Shown in pieces: positions 36,671 through 48,207 of a stretch of DNA of 64,000 nt. The notes beneath the pieces were generated by a model. It saw only the letters and a program-made list of their open reading frames with translations, was not told the DNA's origin and searched no databases. Within the stretch, counting starts at the first letter, position 1, and every line of letters begins with the position of its first letter. Both the position numbers and the translations under genes were made by a program. Location of the stretch: assembly GCA_902806595.1 (NCBI GenBank), contig CADCXC010000013.1, positions 868,001 through 932,000 on the forward strand. Reading direction: 5' to 3'. Origin of the DNA: Pyrenopolyporus hunteri (lineage: Eukaryota > Ascomycota > Sordariomycetes > Xylariales > Hypoxylaceae).

Positions 36671-37892
36671 ATGGCCCCCTTCCGTGCCCTAACTTTAGCT
36701 TCTCTGTCCATTCTCCTCACCTCCGTCCTAGCAAATTGCGAATGCGGATACTCGATAACAACAGGCCCTGACGACAGGCGATACGTCTTCACCGACATAC
36801 TAGAGAGCGACTTCATCCACCTGGATATCACTGACCGTGCTCAAGGCTATGGGGGATATGGCTGGGCGCCGCAGGAGTTCAACATGTCGAGCGAGGTTGC
36901 GCGGGGCCCCTACGGCGAGTTTTTCACGCCGCAAAACGTCGTATCGAACAATATCGCGAACGCCCAGGTATTCGGGGGAGCCGGGGCCAAGGGTGGCGAC
37001 GCCGGTCTGCGCCTCGTGGTTGGGAGTGAGATCAAGGACGGCATGGTAACTAGCGCCGATGTAGCCACGACAGACGTTCATTACTTCCATGGGACGTTCA
37101 GAGCGGGTATCAAGGTCACGGATGTGCCGGGGACATGTAGTGCTTTCTTCTGGGTGAGCAATGACCCCGACGGGATGGGCGAGGCTATCCTATCTGTCCT
37201 TTAGAGAACTATCTCTCTAAATACGCTGGGATATTTTTCGAGGACTAACCCACTCTTAATTCTAGTACCTGAATGACACGCAAGAGATCGACATAGAATT
37301 CTTATCGGCGGAATTCAACAGGAGCAACAACACCTTCCCAGTGAACCTTGTTCTGCAATCCGAAGAGTCTAAAGACGCCGGCTTCGACGCCTCGAAAACG
37401 GGGACCTTCAAGACGATCAACCTGCCATTCGACCCGACCGCGGCCTTCCACGAGTACCGATTCGACTTCTTGCCCTCGCGCGTGCTATTCTACGCCGACG
37501 CGCAGCTGCTCGCGGAGATGAACGGGACGGGCGTCCCGTCGACTGCGGGCAACCTGCAGGTGTCGCACTGGAGCAACGGCAACGGGGGTTGGTCGCGCGG
37601 CCCCCCCGCCACGGACGCCGTGACCACGGTCAGCTACGTCAAGGCGTACTTCAACTCGTCGCTGGCGTCGCGCCAGGACGACTACGGCGCCCGGTGCGCC
37701 GACCCCAACGCCCCGAACGCCGTGTGCGCCGTCCCGGACGATAACGCGACGTACTTCTTTAGCAACGGCGATAACTTGACACCTAATCAGACTACGTATC
37801 ATCATGAGAATGACGGAGGACGAAATGCGGGTTGGGGCCCGGTTTTGTTTGCGGCGGCGGTGGCGACGGGGATTTGGACGGTGGGGTTATAA
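36671..37892 (+). CDS. GH16 family glycosidase, secreted, likely GPI-anchored
   Basis: Two exons: 36671-37153 and 37266-37892 (112-nt intron, GTGAGC...TTCTAG), 369 residues. The frame is open from an ATG at 36572 with further ATGs at 36644 and 36656. I chose 36671 because it begins directly with a good signal peptide (MAPFRALTLASLSILLTSVLA, cut before NCECGY). The intron falls just before the active site. Residues 168-172 read EIDIE, the GH16 catalytic motif with first Glu as nucleophile and last Glu as acid/base. W, N and G residues typical of the jelly-roll fold follow (e.g. QVSHWSNGNGGWSRG). The C-terminus has a hydrophobic tail (VLFAAAVATGIWTVGL) after a small-residue stretch, which suggests a GPI anchor. 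Such enzymes cut or remodel beta-glucans in the cell wall; the exact substrate is not evident. Confidence 0.88.
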
Positions 37893-40800
37893 TGAGTGAG
37901 GTTTTCTGTTCTAGGACGGGAGACTGGGGATGGGAGGCGTTTGCGGTGGTAGTAGTGGTGATGGCCAGCATATTCTAGCATTTTGACTATTGGCGCGCGG
38001 TTTGTCTACCTCCCTTGCTATAGTATTATTGCTTTTGGTTGCACGTATGATACCTCTTTAAGTTTACGGTAGGGAGACACGGGATAAAAAGTCGCTTCTT
38101 ATGATATATGCGTATTTCTTAGCTTTTTCCATGTCCAGGGTCTTATAAGACTAAGTTGAAATACCCGTGAGCTTTATGTAATAAGCCGCTTCTCATGTAA
38201 AAAAGACTTCTCGGCTCTAAGTAAATAAAGGGGGAAAGAAGAAGAAGATGTCGATATTAATAGGCTGAGGTTATGTCGCTAGTACTTAGTAAAAACAAAG
38301 GGTTCTCCTCGTGTCTCATAGAATTACTCTTGATTATGGGTTTTTGGAGTCGGTGGCGTTTTGGCAATATCCGTTTTCTTCAATCGCGAGTAAATACTTA
38401 ATTAGTTACTAATACTATTTACCGAGATTACTAACGTATAATATCAGAAAAGACCATAAGTACTCATAAATGACAATGACTTAATTATAGCTAGCTATAA
38501 GTCTAGCAGTGAACCTGCATACATCATAAGACCCCGAAAAGTGCAACGTTGCTAGCTCAGTCAGTCCACTAACGCAATAAATAGCACCACAGCCTGCTGC
38601 TGCTGCTTCTTCTATGGGCACATACCGCTTGCGCACCTTTCACAAGCTAGCGAAACAAGAAAAATTGGATAATAAAACGAAAGGGAATAGAATGAGGGTT
38701 CGTGTCTCACCTGCCTCACCCTTCTCCCCTTCCATTCCACAGGCCACAAGCCACAGGGGTTTGCGTTCTCGTGACGTGCAGCGGATGTGTGCGACCAGAG
38801 AACGGGACGAACCTAACTCGACGATCTCGAGGCAAGGGGTGGATGGTACCTAAGGTAGGTAGGTACCTAGGCGAGGAAAGGGGGACGTGAGGGGAACCTC
38901 CAGGTGACACACGGCTTTTGCTCTCTCCTCTTCTCTTCCAACCACCCCTCTTCAGTTTCGGGGGTTGCCTGTAGCAGATTGATAGGTGGTCGCCTACCTA
39001 TCCACCGCTAACATCCTCAAGTTCTGGCTTAACTTATAACAAGGCCGAGCTTGTGCACACACATACACATACCACCCCAGCCGTCGCTACTGCTAGAGGG
39101 TGGTTGCACAAAGTCACCTGGTTATGGAGAACGCGGAGGAAGTGCTTAGTGAAGTAGGTATGTGAACTCGAAGTATGGTTTAGTCTAGGTAGTCCGCTTG
39201 CTTTCGGTGATCTGGCTAGGTTAGGTCAGGTTCAGTGAGTTGATCAAGGAGGTTGGAAAACAGGTAGCTATAGCCCTCCGTACCTATGGCTAGTATTTAA
39301 GTTCGAGTCTACATCGCCGGCTGCCCAGTCACACAGCGCGATGCCCCTCTCCACCTGCCTGATCGGGCTGCTCTCCTTCCACACCCCGCCTGCGCGTGGT
39401 CATGTTTGGGCGCCTGCTGTAGTTATAGTACCTAGGTACCTACATGTATGTACGTAAAGTACCCATATACGCACCTCCTACATGTAGAGATTGTGTGGAT
39501 ACCTATACAATCGAGGAAAGTACCTAAAGCTTGGAAAGTGTGGCTGGCTAGTCGGAGACTTGGTTCGATCCGATCGTGGAGAAATAAGAAACAGGACGGA
39601 CGCCACCATCCTACTTTTTAACCTGCTTCTTTTTTATGGGCATGCGCTTTTGGCTATTCTGGTTCTTGAGCCGATCCCATCCGTTTTCACAAACCACATG
39701 CAAGCTGAGATATCGATATCTGAGATTGCTTTTGATGACTCTGGCGTCACGGAGTTTTTAGCGAATTAGCGTCGATCTATGATGATGCTATTGCAATTCA
39801 TTAGAAATATAATTAATCTATTGCCCAAAGATTCACCGCCGCCTGGTTCTTGAAATATCCCTTCATATACCTGTTCATAGCAAGCGAAACACGCCCCTGT
39901 TATACTACAGCGTGCTAACTCGAAGCTCGCCAGGCCTTGTGTATCGACCGCAGCCCTACGCATCTGTTAATTGTATCGTACAACAGCGTCTCCGCATATC
40001 TTTACACAAGATGTAGGCGGCCGGGCACGGTCCGACGGCTTCCACGTAACGGAGTATCCAGATGTCGTCTGGCCCCGCCGGCCTTCTCCTTTCGATGTAA
40101 CCTCCGAGACAAGAACGCGCGTGTTCACACCTCTGTCCTCATATGGGCCGTGGTAATTGGCCTCTCGGGTTGAGACATCCCATTTAAGCCTCGCGGTTAA
40201 ACCGCCCTTCTTTTTCCTTTCTTTACCGCCAGACGGGGTCGATGACATACTCCAAATCACCAGGGGTTCTCTCTTGGATGAGACGTCATTCCTCATGTTC
40301 CACACACATTCTCCTGTCATGTCTTCTGCGCCTTCTGAATTTTCCTTTGTTGCCCTAGGCCATGGCCATGTTACATCCACCGCCACGCCTCTCTACTCCC
40401 GATCAGCTAGCCATGACAAGGTGGCTACCTAGCATAGATACTTGGCGTGCCGTCACGAAGACTCGACCTTGGTCCCCTCCCTTCGTTCTGGATAGTCTTC
40501 TTTTTAATTTTCATGTGCTTTACTCAACTCTAGGGATAATCGTCTGAAGAGGCTGTACAATAGCCACGGCCACGTCCGGAATCCCCTTACCTCTATGGCT
40601 CGAATCACATATCACATGAAGTTCGTCACATAGCCGACACATGATGTCTCTCCTTTCTCCGGAGTTTGGTTAAGCATTCGCATAATAGCCCCAGCGGAGG
40701 GCTCTCCATGCCATCTGCGTATCCACCGCCTATCATAGAGCTACTCCAGATACCCGTCGGCCGAATTATGACGGCCTTGGTAGATATCAAATGATCTCAG

Positions 40801-41199
40801 AGTTAGCTCACAAGCTCAGCTCTGAGGGAACATTCACTGAACAGTCGGCTTTAATTTTACGTATTCTGTATTCGCTGTCGTAAATTCGGTTGGCTTTTCT
40901 CTTCTCTTATTGTTCTATGCCTCTGGTAGCTGAGAGGTCACACGTTGCCCTCTCCAACAAGGAATTTCGAGCACATGCACGCCAGCTCTACCACCGGACT
41001 TAGGGGTTTGGGAAAATTTTTTCTTTTCGTAGCTATCTATTTCTTCAGACATTTCTGTTTATAAACAAGGGGATCTACCAGTTTCGACGCAAATTTAACG
41101 TCATCTCCAGCATTCATCGGCTGAACCTAGCTCGGCTTCGACTTACTTGAATCCCACGATAACTCCAAACGTTCTAGTAGATCAGGAACTCCGGCAAAA
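37893..41199. other. Intergenic region, GH16 to GH64
   Basis: 3.3 kb between two plus-strand genes. TACC/TAGG motifs (e.g. 38848-38870, 39428-39445) and short frames on both strands (39967-40386 minus, 40157-40432 plus), none with recognisable domains. The last about 600 bases are probably the GH64 promoter and leader. Confidence 0.5.
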
Positions 41200-42653
41200 A
41201 TGACGAACCCAACGACCCAGATAGCCCTCAAGAACAACACGGGCTCGGGCCAGGCCTACGCATACGTCACAGGCCGGGACATCAACCAGAACAATGTCCC
41301 CTTATTCATCCAGTCCGACGGCAAGACCGTGTACCGGCCGACATCCCCTTCAGCGCCTCAATCCGCGCTCCAAGCCGATGTCTCCATCTCGCTCGGTGCC
41401 CCGGGGTCAACCACCACCGTCACGATCCCCCAGATTGCCGGTGGTCGGATCTGGTTCAGCGTAGGGTCCAAGCTGACTTTTCTCCTGAACCCAGGTCCCG
41501 CCGTTGTCGAGCCCAGCGTGCTCAACCCCTCTGATCCCAACTACAGTCTCGCCTGGGGGTTCTGCGAGTTCACCTACAATAAGGAGCAGCTCTTCGTAAA
41601 CGTGACGTACGTGGACTTCGTGCCCTCGATCCCCGTCGCGCTGGAACTGCGCAACACTGCCGGCGCCGTCCAGACAGTCCGCGGGCTTCCGGCCAACGGC
41701 CTCGACACCATCTGCGACAAGTTGGTTCAGCAGCAGGCGGCTGATGGCGCGGGTTGGGACAAGTTGGTCGTTAAGGGGTCCGACGGGCGTAACCTACGCG
41801 CGCTAAGCCCGAACAGCGGCCGCATAAGCGACGCGAACCTGTTCTCCGGGTACTATGATGGTTACGTGAACCAAGTGTGGGCCAAGTATGCCGGGGCAGA
41901 CCTGACAATCAACACGCAGGCGTCGTGGGGGGACGTGACGGGGCGCGTCAAGGGCGACCTACTGACCTTCGACAACGTCGGCACCTTCGCCAAGCCCGCT
42001 TCCGGCGACATATTCAGCTGCTCCACGGGGCCCTTCGGTAATTACCCCGAGGCCACGAACGCGGAGATGGGCGCGCTCGGCGCTAGGATCGCCGCCGCAT
42101 TCAACCGCTCTACCTTGCTGGATAATGCCAGGCAGCCCGATGGCGAGCAGATTAATAATTATTATAAGACGAGCCCGACGAATCATTATGCTAGGATTGT
42201 ATGTTCTTACCTTATGTTTCTTTATCTTGCCTTACCCAGATACTCGTATAGCTTTCAGCAAAACCCTTATCCGACCCCCTCACAGCATAACCCTTGCGAA
42301 GAAAGAGAAAGCAATCCACTAACTCCTCCTAACCACAGGTCCACGAAACCAACCTCGACGGCCGCGGCTACGCGTTCCCCTACGACGACGTAGTCGCCTC
42401 CGGCGCATCGGGTCCCGACCAGGCTGGCACCGTGTTCGACCCCAACCCGGACCTACTCACCGTAACGCTAGGCGGCCCGACTCAGGGTGTGAAAGCCCCT
42501 GCGAACGGCGGTGGTGCGGAAAAGGAGGAGGGCGGCGCTGATAAGAAGAAGGACGGCAATAAGAAGGCCAAGGCTCCGACGACCAGTACCGGTTTCCTGG
42601 GCACCCTGAAGAACTGGCTTGCTGCGCTGAAGAAGGTTCTGCGTATTAAGTAG
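41200..42653 (+). CDS. GH64 beta-1,3-glucanase-like protein with cationic C-terminal tail
   Basis: Two exons: 41200-42198 and 42339-42653 (140-nt intron), 437 residues. The body (about 5-380) has the glycoside hydrolase family 64 (thaumatin-like/laminaripentaose-producing glucanase) pattern: an early IALKNNTGSGQAYAYVTG strand, IWFSVGSKLTF, WGFCEFTYN, VDFVPSIPVAL, and the late VHETNLDGRGYAFPYDDV motif reconstituted across the intron. Bacterial members cleave beta-1,3-glucan. There is no signal peptide after the ATG, so export would need another route. After residue 383 comes a Gly/Glu/Lys-rich linker (EKEEGG, KKKDGNKKAK) and then a predicted amphipathic, cationic helix (about 417-437, ending KKVLRIK). 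This tail is not part of the GH64 fold. Family call is strong; activity and location are inferred. Confidence 0.87.
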
Positions 42654-43436
42654 GCTGGCAGGTAGCGGGACTGCTTTGAAGGCGATTGGTATTTTTCCGA
42701 TCGTAGTCGCGGTTGGGCTTGGGGTGGACTGGGCCGGTTAATTTTGGTTCGTACTCTCGCTGCATTTACCTACGGTACTTACTCCCCTTGTTGGAGTAGC
42801 TATCATGCATAGAACTCGGTGTCGGGGATCATTCGTTTTCTACCCCCTTTTTTCATCATCTCTCTTTCTCTATTACTCCCGCTCCCCGGCGTCATTCCCG
42901 GGGCTGGGGTCATTTGCATAATGGCATTTTCAAGACTGCATTATTTTCTATTTATCTTTTTATCTTCTTTCTTTGTTTCTTGCATCTACCAGCTTAGGTC
43001 GCATTCGCTAGGTCCCCGATCCAGGCAGGGCTAGACTACCAAGCATGTGGGTGATTGGCATTATCTAATCGGTGATTTTAGTAGTCTTGCCTCGATGGAG
43101 GTAGAGACTAGTGGCTTTGGATTATAGTCTTTCTTGTATATAGTTCTTCGGCCGACGTTAGTCGTGTATATAGCCCCTTGAGCATCAGCGCGTCTTGTCT
43201 TTGTGATTGATTTGAAGCTACGTGGTTTAGAATTAGTTACTCTCTTGGGGTACTATCGCGCTTAGGCGTAAAGTTCGTTTCTCGAGTCGTTATAAGCAAC
43301 TTCAAATGATGACTCTTTACGAAGACTATTGATATTGAGCTTAAGTTAGCACTCAACTTAGATAAGACCCATTCAATATCTGTACTTATGATTATGTCAA
43401 TTTAATACGTGCTCATTACAAGCACAAAAACCCCTA
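42654..43436. other. Convergent 3' region, GH64 and NRDE2
   Basis: 783 bases between two convergent stops. It contains a pyrimidine-rich stretch (42835-42990) and AT-rich sequence near the NRDE2 stop, consistent with 3' UTR and polyadenylation regions. No gene seen. Confidence 0.55.
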
Positions 43437-46400
43437 TCACCGTCGCGCCCTGTCCCTCTCCTTCTGCTCTCTCCGCCACTTCTCCACGAACTCCTCCATC
43501 TCGACGTGGACGCGCAGGCCCTTCTCGCAAAGCGTATTATACACCGACTTAAGCTCAGACGAATCCATATCCCTAACCAAAGTCACAAACGCCTCCATGA
43601 TAACCTCCTTCGACCAGGGACAGGACTGAATCGCTCGGAAGAAGACGTCTTTGGTCTTTGGCCTCAGCTCCTTCCGGGCGTGGCAGAACCTGATATACGA
43701 TACCCACAGCCCCGGGTGGTGTCTGCAGGCCTCGCTCTCGAGGGCGTGTTCGAACGCCGCTCGGGTCGAATGCGCGTTGCCGACGCGGGACTCGTAGCGG
43801 ATGGCGAAGGCGCGGGAGCTGACGCAGTCGTGGGGCGCGACGAGGACTACCTTGTCGAGGAGCGAGCGCACCCTGTCGTCGATACTCAGGCGTGCTTCTC
43901 TCCACGCGAAGAGGCTGAGGAAGATCGTGTTCTGCGGGAAGAAGGTGATGTACTTCGTAAGTTGCTCGCGCAAGAACCCGGGTCGAAAAGGCCTAAGTAT
44001 GAGAATTAGTATATGTCTGAGTGTCTATGGTTGAATGCTTATGGTCTACTCACCCCTGTCTAGCATAACAGTAAATTAGGCGAGCGGCGGATTGAAGTAG
44101 TCGTTCATGATGCGAACTATTCCCAAAACCACGTGAGACTAACTCATCGGAACAGGTAGATATACTAGACACGGCGGACCATATATCCCCTTGGCTTCCG
44201 CTAGACGGCTCCTTGTTGCTCTGCTGTGTCAAGTACTCGAGCAGCGCTAGGCCTTCGGCATGTATGACAGCATTCTCGGCATCACCCGACGATAATAGAT
44301 AATCTCGATTTGATGATAGAAAATGTCTCGTCTTCAGTATCTGGGTTGTAGACGCTTCTGAACCTGCTAGTATTGAACTAGCGGAGGAGAAATCTGCCAA
44401 AGCACACAGTTGATGAACACCCTTTGCCAAGTTGCAATCTTCGATTTCCATCCACGCCGCGGCAATACCTAGGGAGAGCTTATTGGAAGCCGAGATTGTT
44501 GCCAATCCTAATGCAGCAGTTATTGTATTGCGAGCGACGTCCCCGTTTCCCTTTGTCCACTCGAGTAGAGAGTAGCCTAAGTACAGACCAACGTTCGTGG
44601 AATCCCGCTTGAGAAGCGCCTTTGCTGTTTTCTTTTCATTCCCTGGCTCGTTGGTCGACTCAAAAGCAAGGTAGTATGGGCCGAGCTCATAAACACCAAA
44701 TTTGCGAACAAGTTGTTTTAGTGTGGTCAAAATCCACTGGTAGTAGTCCGCGGGAATATCGTGTCGAATCGTTTCCATACCCTTGAACCAATGAGGCAGG
44801 GGAAACAGGACTTCCGGCGTAATGTTCATTCGTTGATATTCATGTGAAAATTCCGGCGGTTTTCTATTTTGCTCTTCGTGGTCTGGAACTGAACTTGGCG
44901 AGCTCTCTATAGTGAGGGACTCCCTTGAACTGCGAACAATGAAATCATCTCGAAGCATATCCTGAACGATATCGCTGGAAGAAAATGCCGGAGGTAGCTG
45001 ACAATATATTAAGAAAGCATCTAATAACTGACGCTGAAGCTTGGGAATAAGCTCTTTTGGAAGATATAAGAGTACGTCCTCGATATCTGCGAACATGACG
45101 ACTCGGAACGGATCGTCTTCTGCCCCGTCATCCATAGTACGCGCAGGATTGGTAGCGGCTCGAGCTCTGTGTTGCTCGATAGCTGACCAAGCTTTGTAGC
45201 CGTCGCGAGTATTAGGGGGCATGAACCTGTCCGAACCTTTCGGTTCGGGCGGTTCTAACGTCTGACCACTTTGTTCAAATGTTGCCCATCCTTCAGCCGA
45301 TTCCTCTCCCATTCGCGGTACTTCGCTCTCCCAAAAGTCCTGAAAATTGGTGGGTATTCCAGCTTCCGTTTGATCTGGTAAAGTTGGCGGCCGTGCGAAC
45401 GTCAACTCTAGTGTGGCCTGCCATGCCGCCGTAGCAAGTTCTTTGAAACCGGCGTCTGCGATGAAACGTGTAGCTCTCAAGAATACATAGACCATCTGTT
45501 CGTAGATTTGGAGGGAGTCTGATTGGGATTGCTTCGACAAGGCCTCCGACGCTAACCGACGTAGACGTTGGATATAGAGATCCTTGATTTTCTCGTACTG
45601 GAATGTGGACAACCTTGCCTGATGAAAGTTTGTATATTCTTTCCACAATTCAAAACTAGTACCGTACTTCTCAAGAGCCTCCTCCCATCGCGTCGAAACA
45701 GTACTGGTATCCCATATCTTCGAGCCTTCTCGCATAATCCTCAGCTGCAGTATCTCTCGCTGAGAATCGGTAGCTGCATGAGAATATGCTTTTTCAAGCA
45801 TCGATAGCTTGATATCGGCAAAGCTCTTGATTTCTGCTGCGGTGGGGCGACGGTCATCTTGCCCATTCATTCGCAAAAGAGTGTCTTGGTGATCGACTAG
45901 CCCCAACCAAGCATTGATATCTTCCGGCTGGTCCCTTACCCTCTTAGATAGCTCAATTGACTTTAAGCTGATGGGATTCTCCAGATCACGATCTATCGAG
46001 CCTGCGGATGCGTCGCTACCGTATTCTATATCGCTGTCCGAATGCTCGTGACTTTTGCTCTTGCCATGTATTGATCTATAGGCTTGCCTTTCTTCGCCGG
46101 ATGAATCTCCCGACTCGGAGCCATCTCGTTTTCGTTTCTTCGATGACTTGAGGGACACGAAGTCTTCCGACCCTGTTGCCGTTTGCGACTGCTCACGCCG
46201 AATTCTGATGGGCTGCGATCTATAATAGACGCCCCTGGCCAAGAGGCTCTTCCTGTCACTACCGAGCAGCGAACGGCCTTCACGGAAACCTAGTATGAAG
46301 AACTCATCATGACTCCCGGTACGATCAATTCGCATATAGCCGTCAACCCCTAAAACGCGACCGGATCCGAAACGGCGGTAGCTGGGGATATCGCGAGGGT

Positions 46401-46698
46401 TATTGCCGCCATACCTCCGTATTAAGGGATCCCCTCGCTTATCAAATACGAATGGAGTGTCCCTATCATGCTCTGATGGGGAAGGGCGTTGCGAGAGTTT
46501 GAGATGGCGAGCATTTTCGGTGTGATGAGGTGAGTCTACTGGCGAATCATGATGATCCCGTTTCCGGGAAACGTGATGCGCGCCACGGCGTGCTACCTCG
46601 CCTGACTCATTCTCCTTTTCGGGTTGGGGGGCCTCAAGCTTAGGCTTGAACGAAGAGAACTTGGGCACGGCGGTCGGTTTCTCATGCTTGGATGTCAT
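43437..46698 (-). CDS. NRDE2: NRDE2-family nuclear RNA-processing factor
   Basis: Two exons: 46698-44054 and 43992-43437 (61-nt intron, GTGAGT...TTAG), 1066 residues. The N-terminus carries the family hallmark PKFSSFKPK (about 13-21), then a charged disordered stretch, then a conserved block (FVFDKRGDPLIRRYGG ... SYRRFGSGRVLG) followed by DEFFILGF and YYRSQPIRIRRE. From about residue 250 the protein is helical with HAT/TPR-like repeats (e.g. AWLGLVDHQDTLL, WEEALEKYGTSFELWKEYTNF) and ends in repeats across the intron (FRPGFLREQLTKY, LWVSYIRFCHARKEL). Known homologues (C. elegans NRDE-2, S. pombe Nrl1) bind the Mtr4-type helicase and act in nuclear RNA surveillance, splicing and RNAi-linked silencing. 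The same role here is inferred from family. Confidence 0.93.
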
Positions 46699-48207
46699 GA
46701 CGAACAGACATTACGGCCTATTTCTTCCGCCCGTAAATCGAATGCGGTGTTCCACACCGAAGTGCCGATGCATGTGCTACTACGTGATGTCAAAAATTGA
46801 CGACCAATATTGATGACCGCTAATTGTCGAGCGGTGGAGCGCGCTAAGCGAATCCTATCCTAGCTGCGCATGAGGCTCGAAAGTTCTCGAGCTTGCTGAG
46901 ATATCCTTAGGCCCGACCGGTCAAGGAGTCTGCCAGCATTCTTGAATACCGGGGCAGGTGGATGATTGGCGTTAGATAGTGCGTGGTATGTAAAAGTGAG
47001 GAATTTTGATACGCTTTGATGCTGGTGATATGGAGTAAACCCAGTTCTATTGAATTCAGCTAGGTACGCACGTACCTAGGTACCTGCACCTACCTACCTG
47101 GGCGCTGACGTTCATGTTTTACCAAATCGGAATGAAGTCATAAGGGTACCCATGTATTAAGCCGGTACCTGTGTGGTACATACCAATCACATACCCCGTA
47201 CATGATACACACATCTTCCGCGGGTGCGGAAAACGCGTTCTGGTGGGATGGCAGATACATTACATAAATGCACGCACGCACACCGGTCTAGGTAGATTTT
47301 TAGTACGCGAACCAATGCCAGAGATCTCCTTTAGCAGCCCCGAAGCTGCTTTTACCGACTACCGCTGGCCAATGGTGCCGTATCTGGGGATAGTGAAGCC
47401 ACTAAAGATTCAGAGGCAGGACACCTGTGGGGGCCCGTTCCTGAGGTTGTACTACATTGGTGGGCAGTACATAGGTAGTACCTATCCACAAAGATGAGAT
47501 AATCTGCCATGTGATTTCCACTTCTCCAACGCTGTAATCCACCAGCCAAGCTACCGTGGAGAGAGCTTTCAAGGCAAGTCCTTGCTCTTGACCACACAAA
47601 CTATAACTAGGCCCCCACCGATATTCCCCATCTGACCTTCCTGACGGGCGGCTCTTACGTCGCGCGCATGCTCGAACGAATTCGCTAGAAGATGGAAGGG
47701 CTGGGAATATTATTACCTACCTAGGTACAACCACAGCGAGGCAGAAGGCGTGATGGGCTTAGTCCAGGATTGGACAGGAGAGTAGCATCCATACCCTGGG
47801 TATGATCCCGATACCTTTACATGCATTGGGGGTGGGTTCAATCAATAGCAGCTTAGCAGGTTAGCGGGTTAGCAGGGCTAGCATCTCACCCTCTCAGGAG
47901 CCGCCGACATCCTTCACAACAAATCCATCATTCCTATCCTGAATCGTTCATACACCCTTTCATCGATATTTCGCTCAAATTTACTCGACTCATCCTGAGC
48001 CCGTCTTCCCTCTTCCTCACCCCCCTTACTCGTCATGAACCCTACTTTGTTCGAATGACCCAATAATCCTCCCGGCGCGCATCCTTCTGCCGAATGCTTC
48101 GCGCCTCGAGGTCTAACCTCCCTGAGCTAGCTACCCGTCTGCTTCTAATCTTCCGTGCTGCTCTATACTAGCCTCGAGACCTCTCTGGCCACGGCCAACC
48201 ACACGCC
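46699..48207. other. Divergent promoter region, NRDE2 and CLC
   Basis: 1.5 kb shared by divergent NRDE2 (-) and CLC (+) genes. It includes TACCTAGG motifs (47061-47100, 47715-47732) and a short TTAGCRGG repeat (about 47850-47880), which lies about 330 bases before the CLC start. No gene supported. Confidence 0.55.

Noticed and set aside
39295..39320. B-box-like GTTCGAGTC, and a similar GGTTCGATCC near 39562
   Set aside because: Flanking bases do not form a 5-bp T-stem and no A box or acceptor stem is visible.
39967..40386. 139-codon minus-strand frame with an overlapping 91-codon plus-strand frame
   Set aside because: Neither has a domain and both are open through the same bases, suggesting chance; no splice-linked continuation found.
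36671..42653. GH16 and GH64 genes as a cell-wall gene cluster
   Set aside because: They are separated by 3.3 kb with no shared promoter or further related genes; co-location of two hydrolases alone is not evidence of a cluster.
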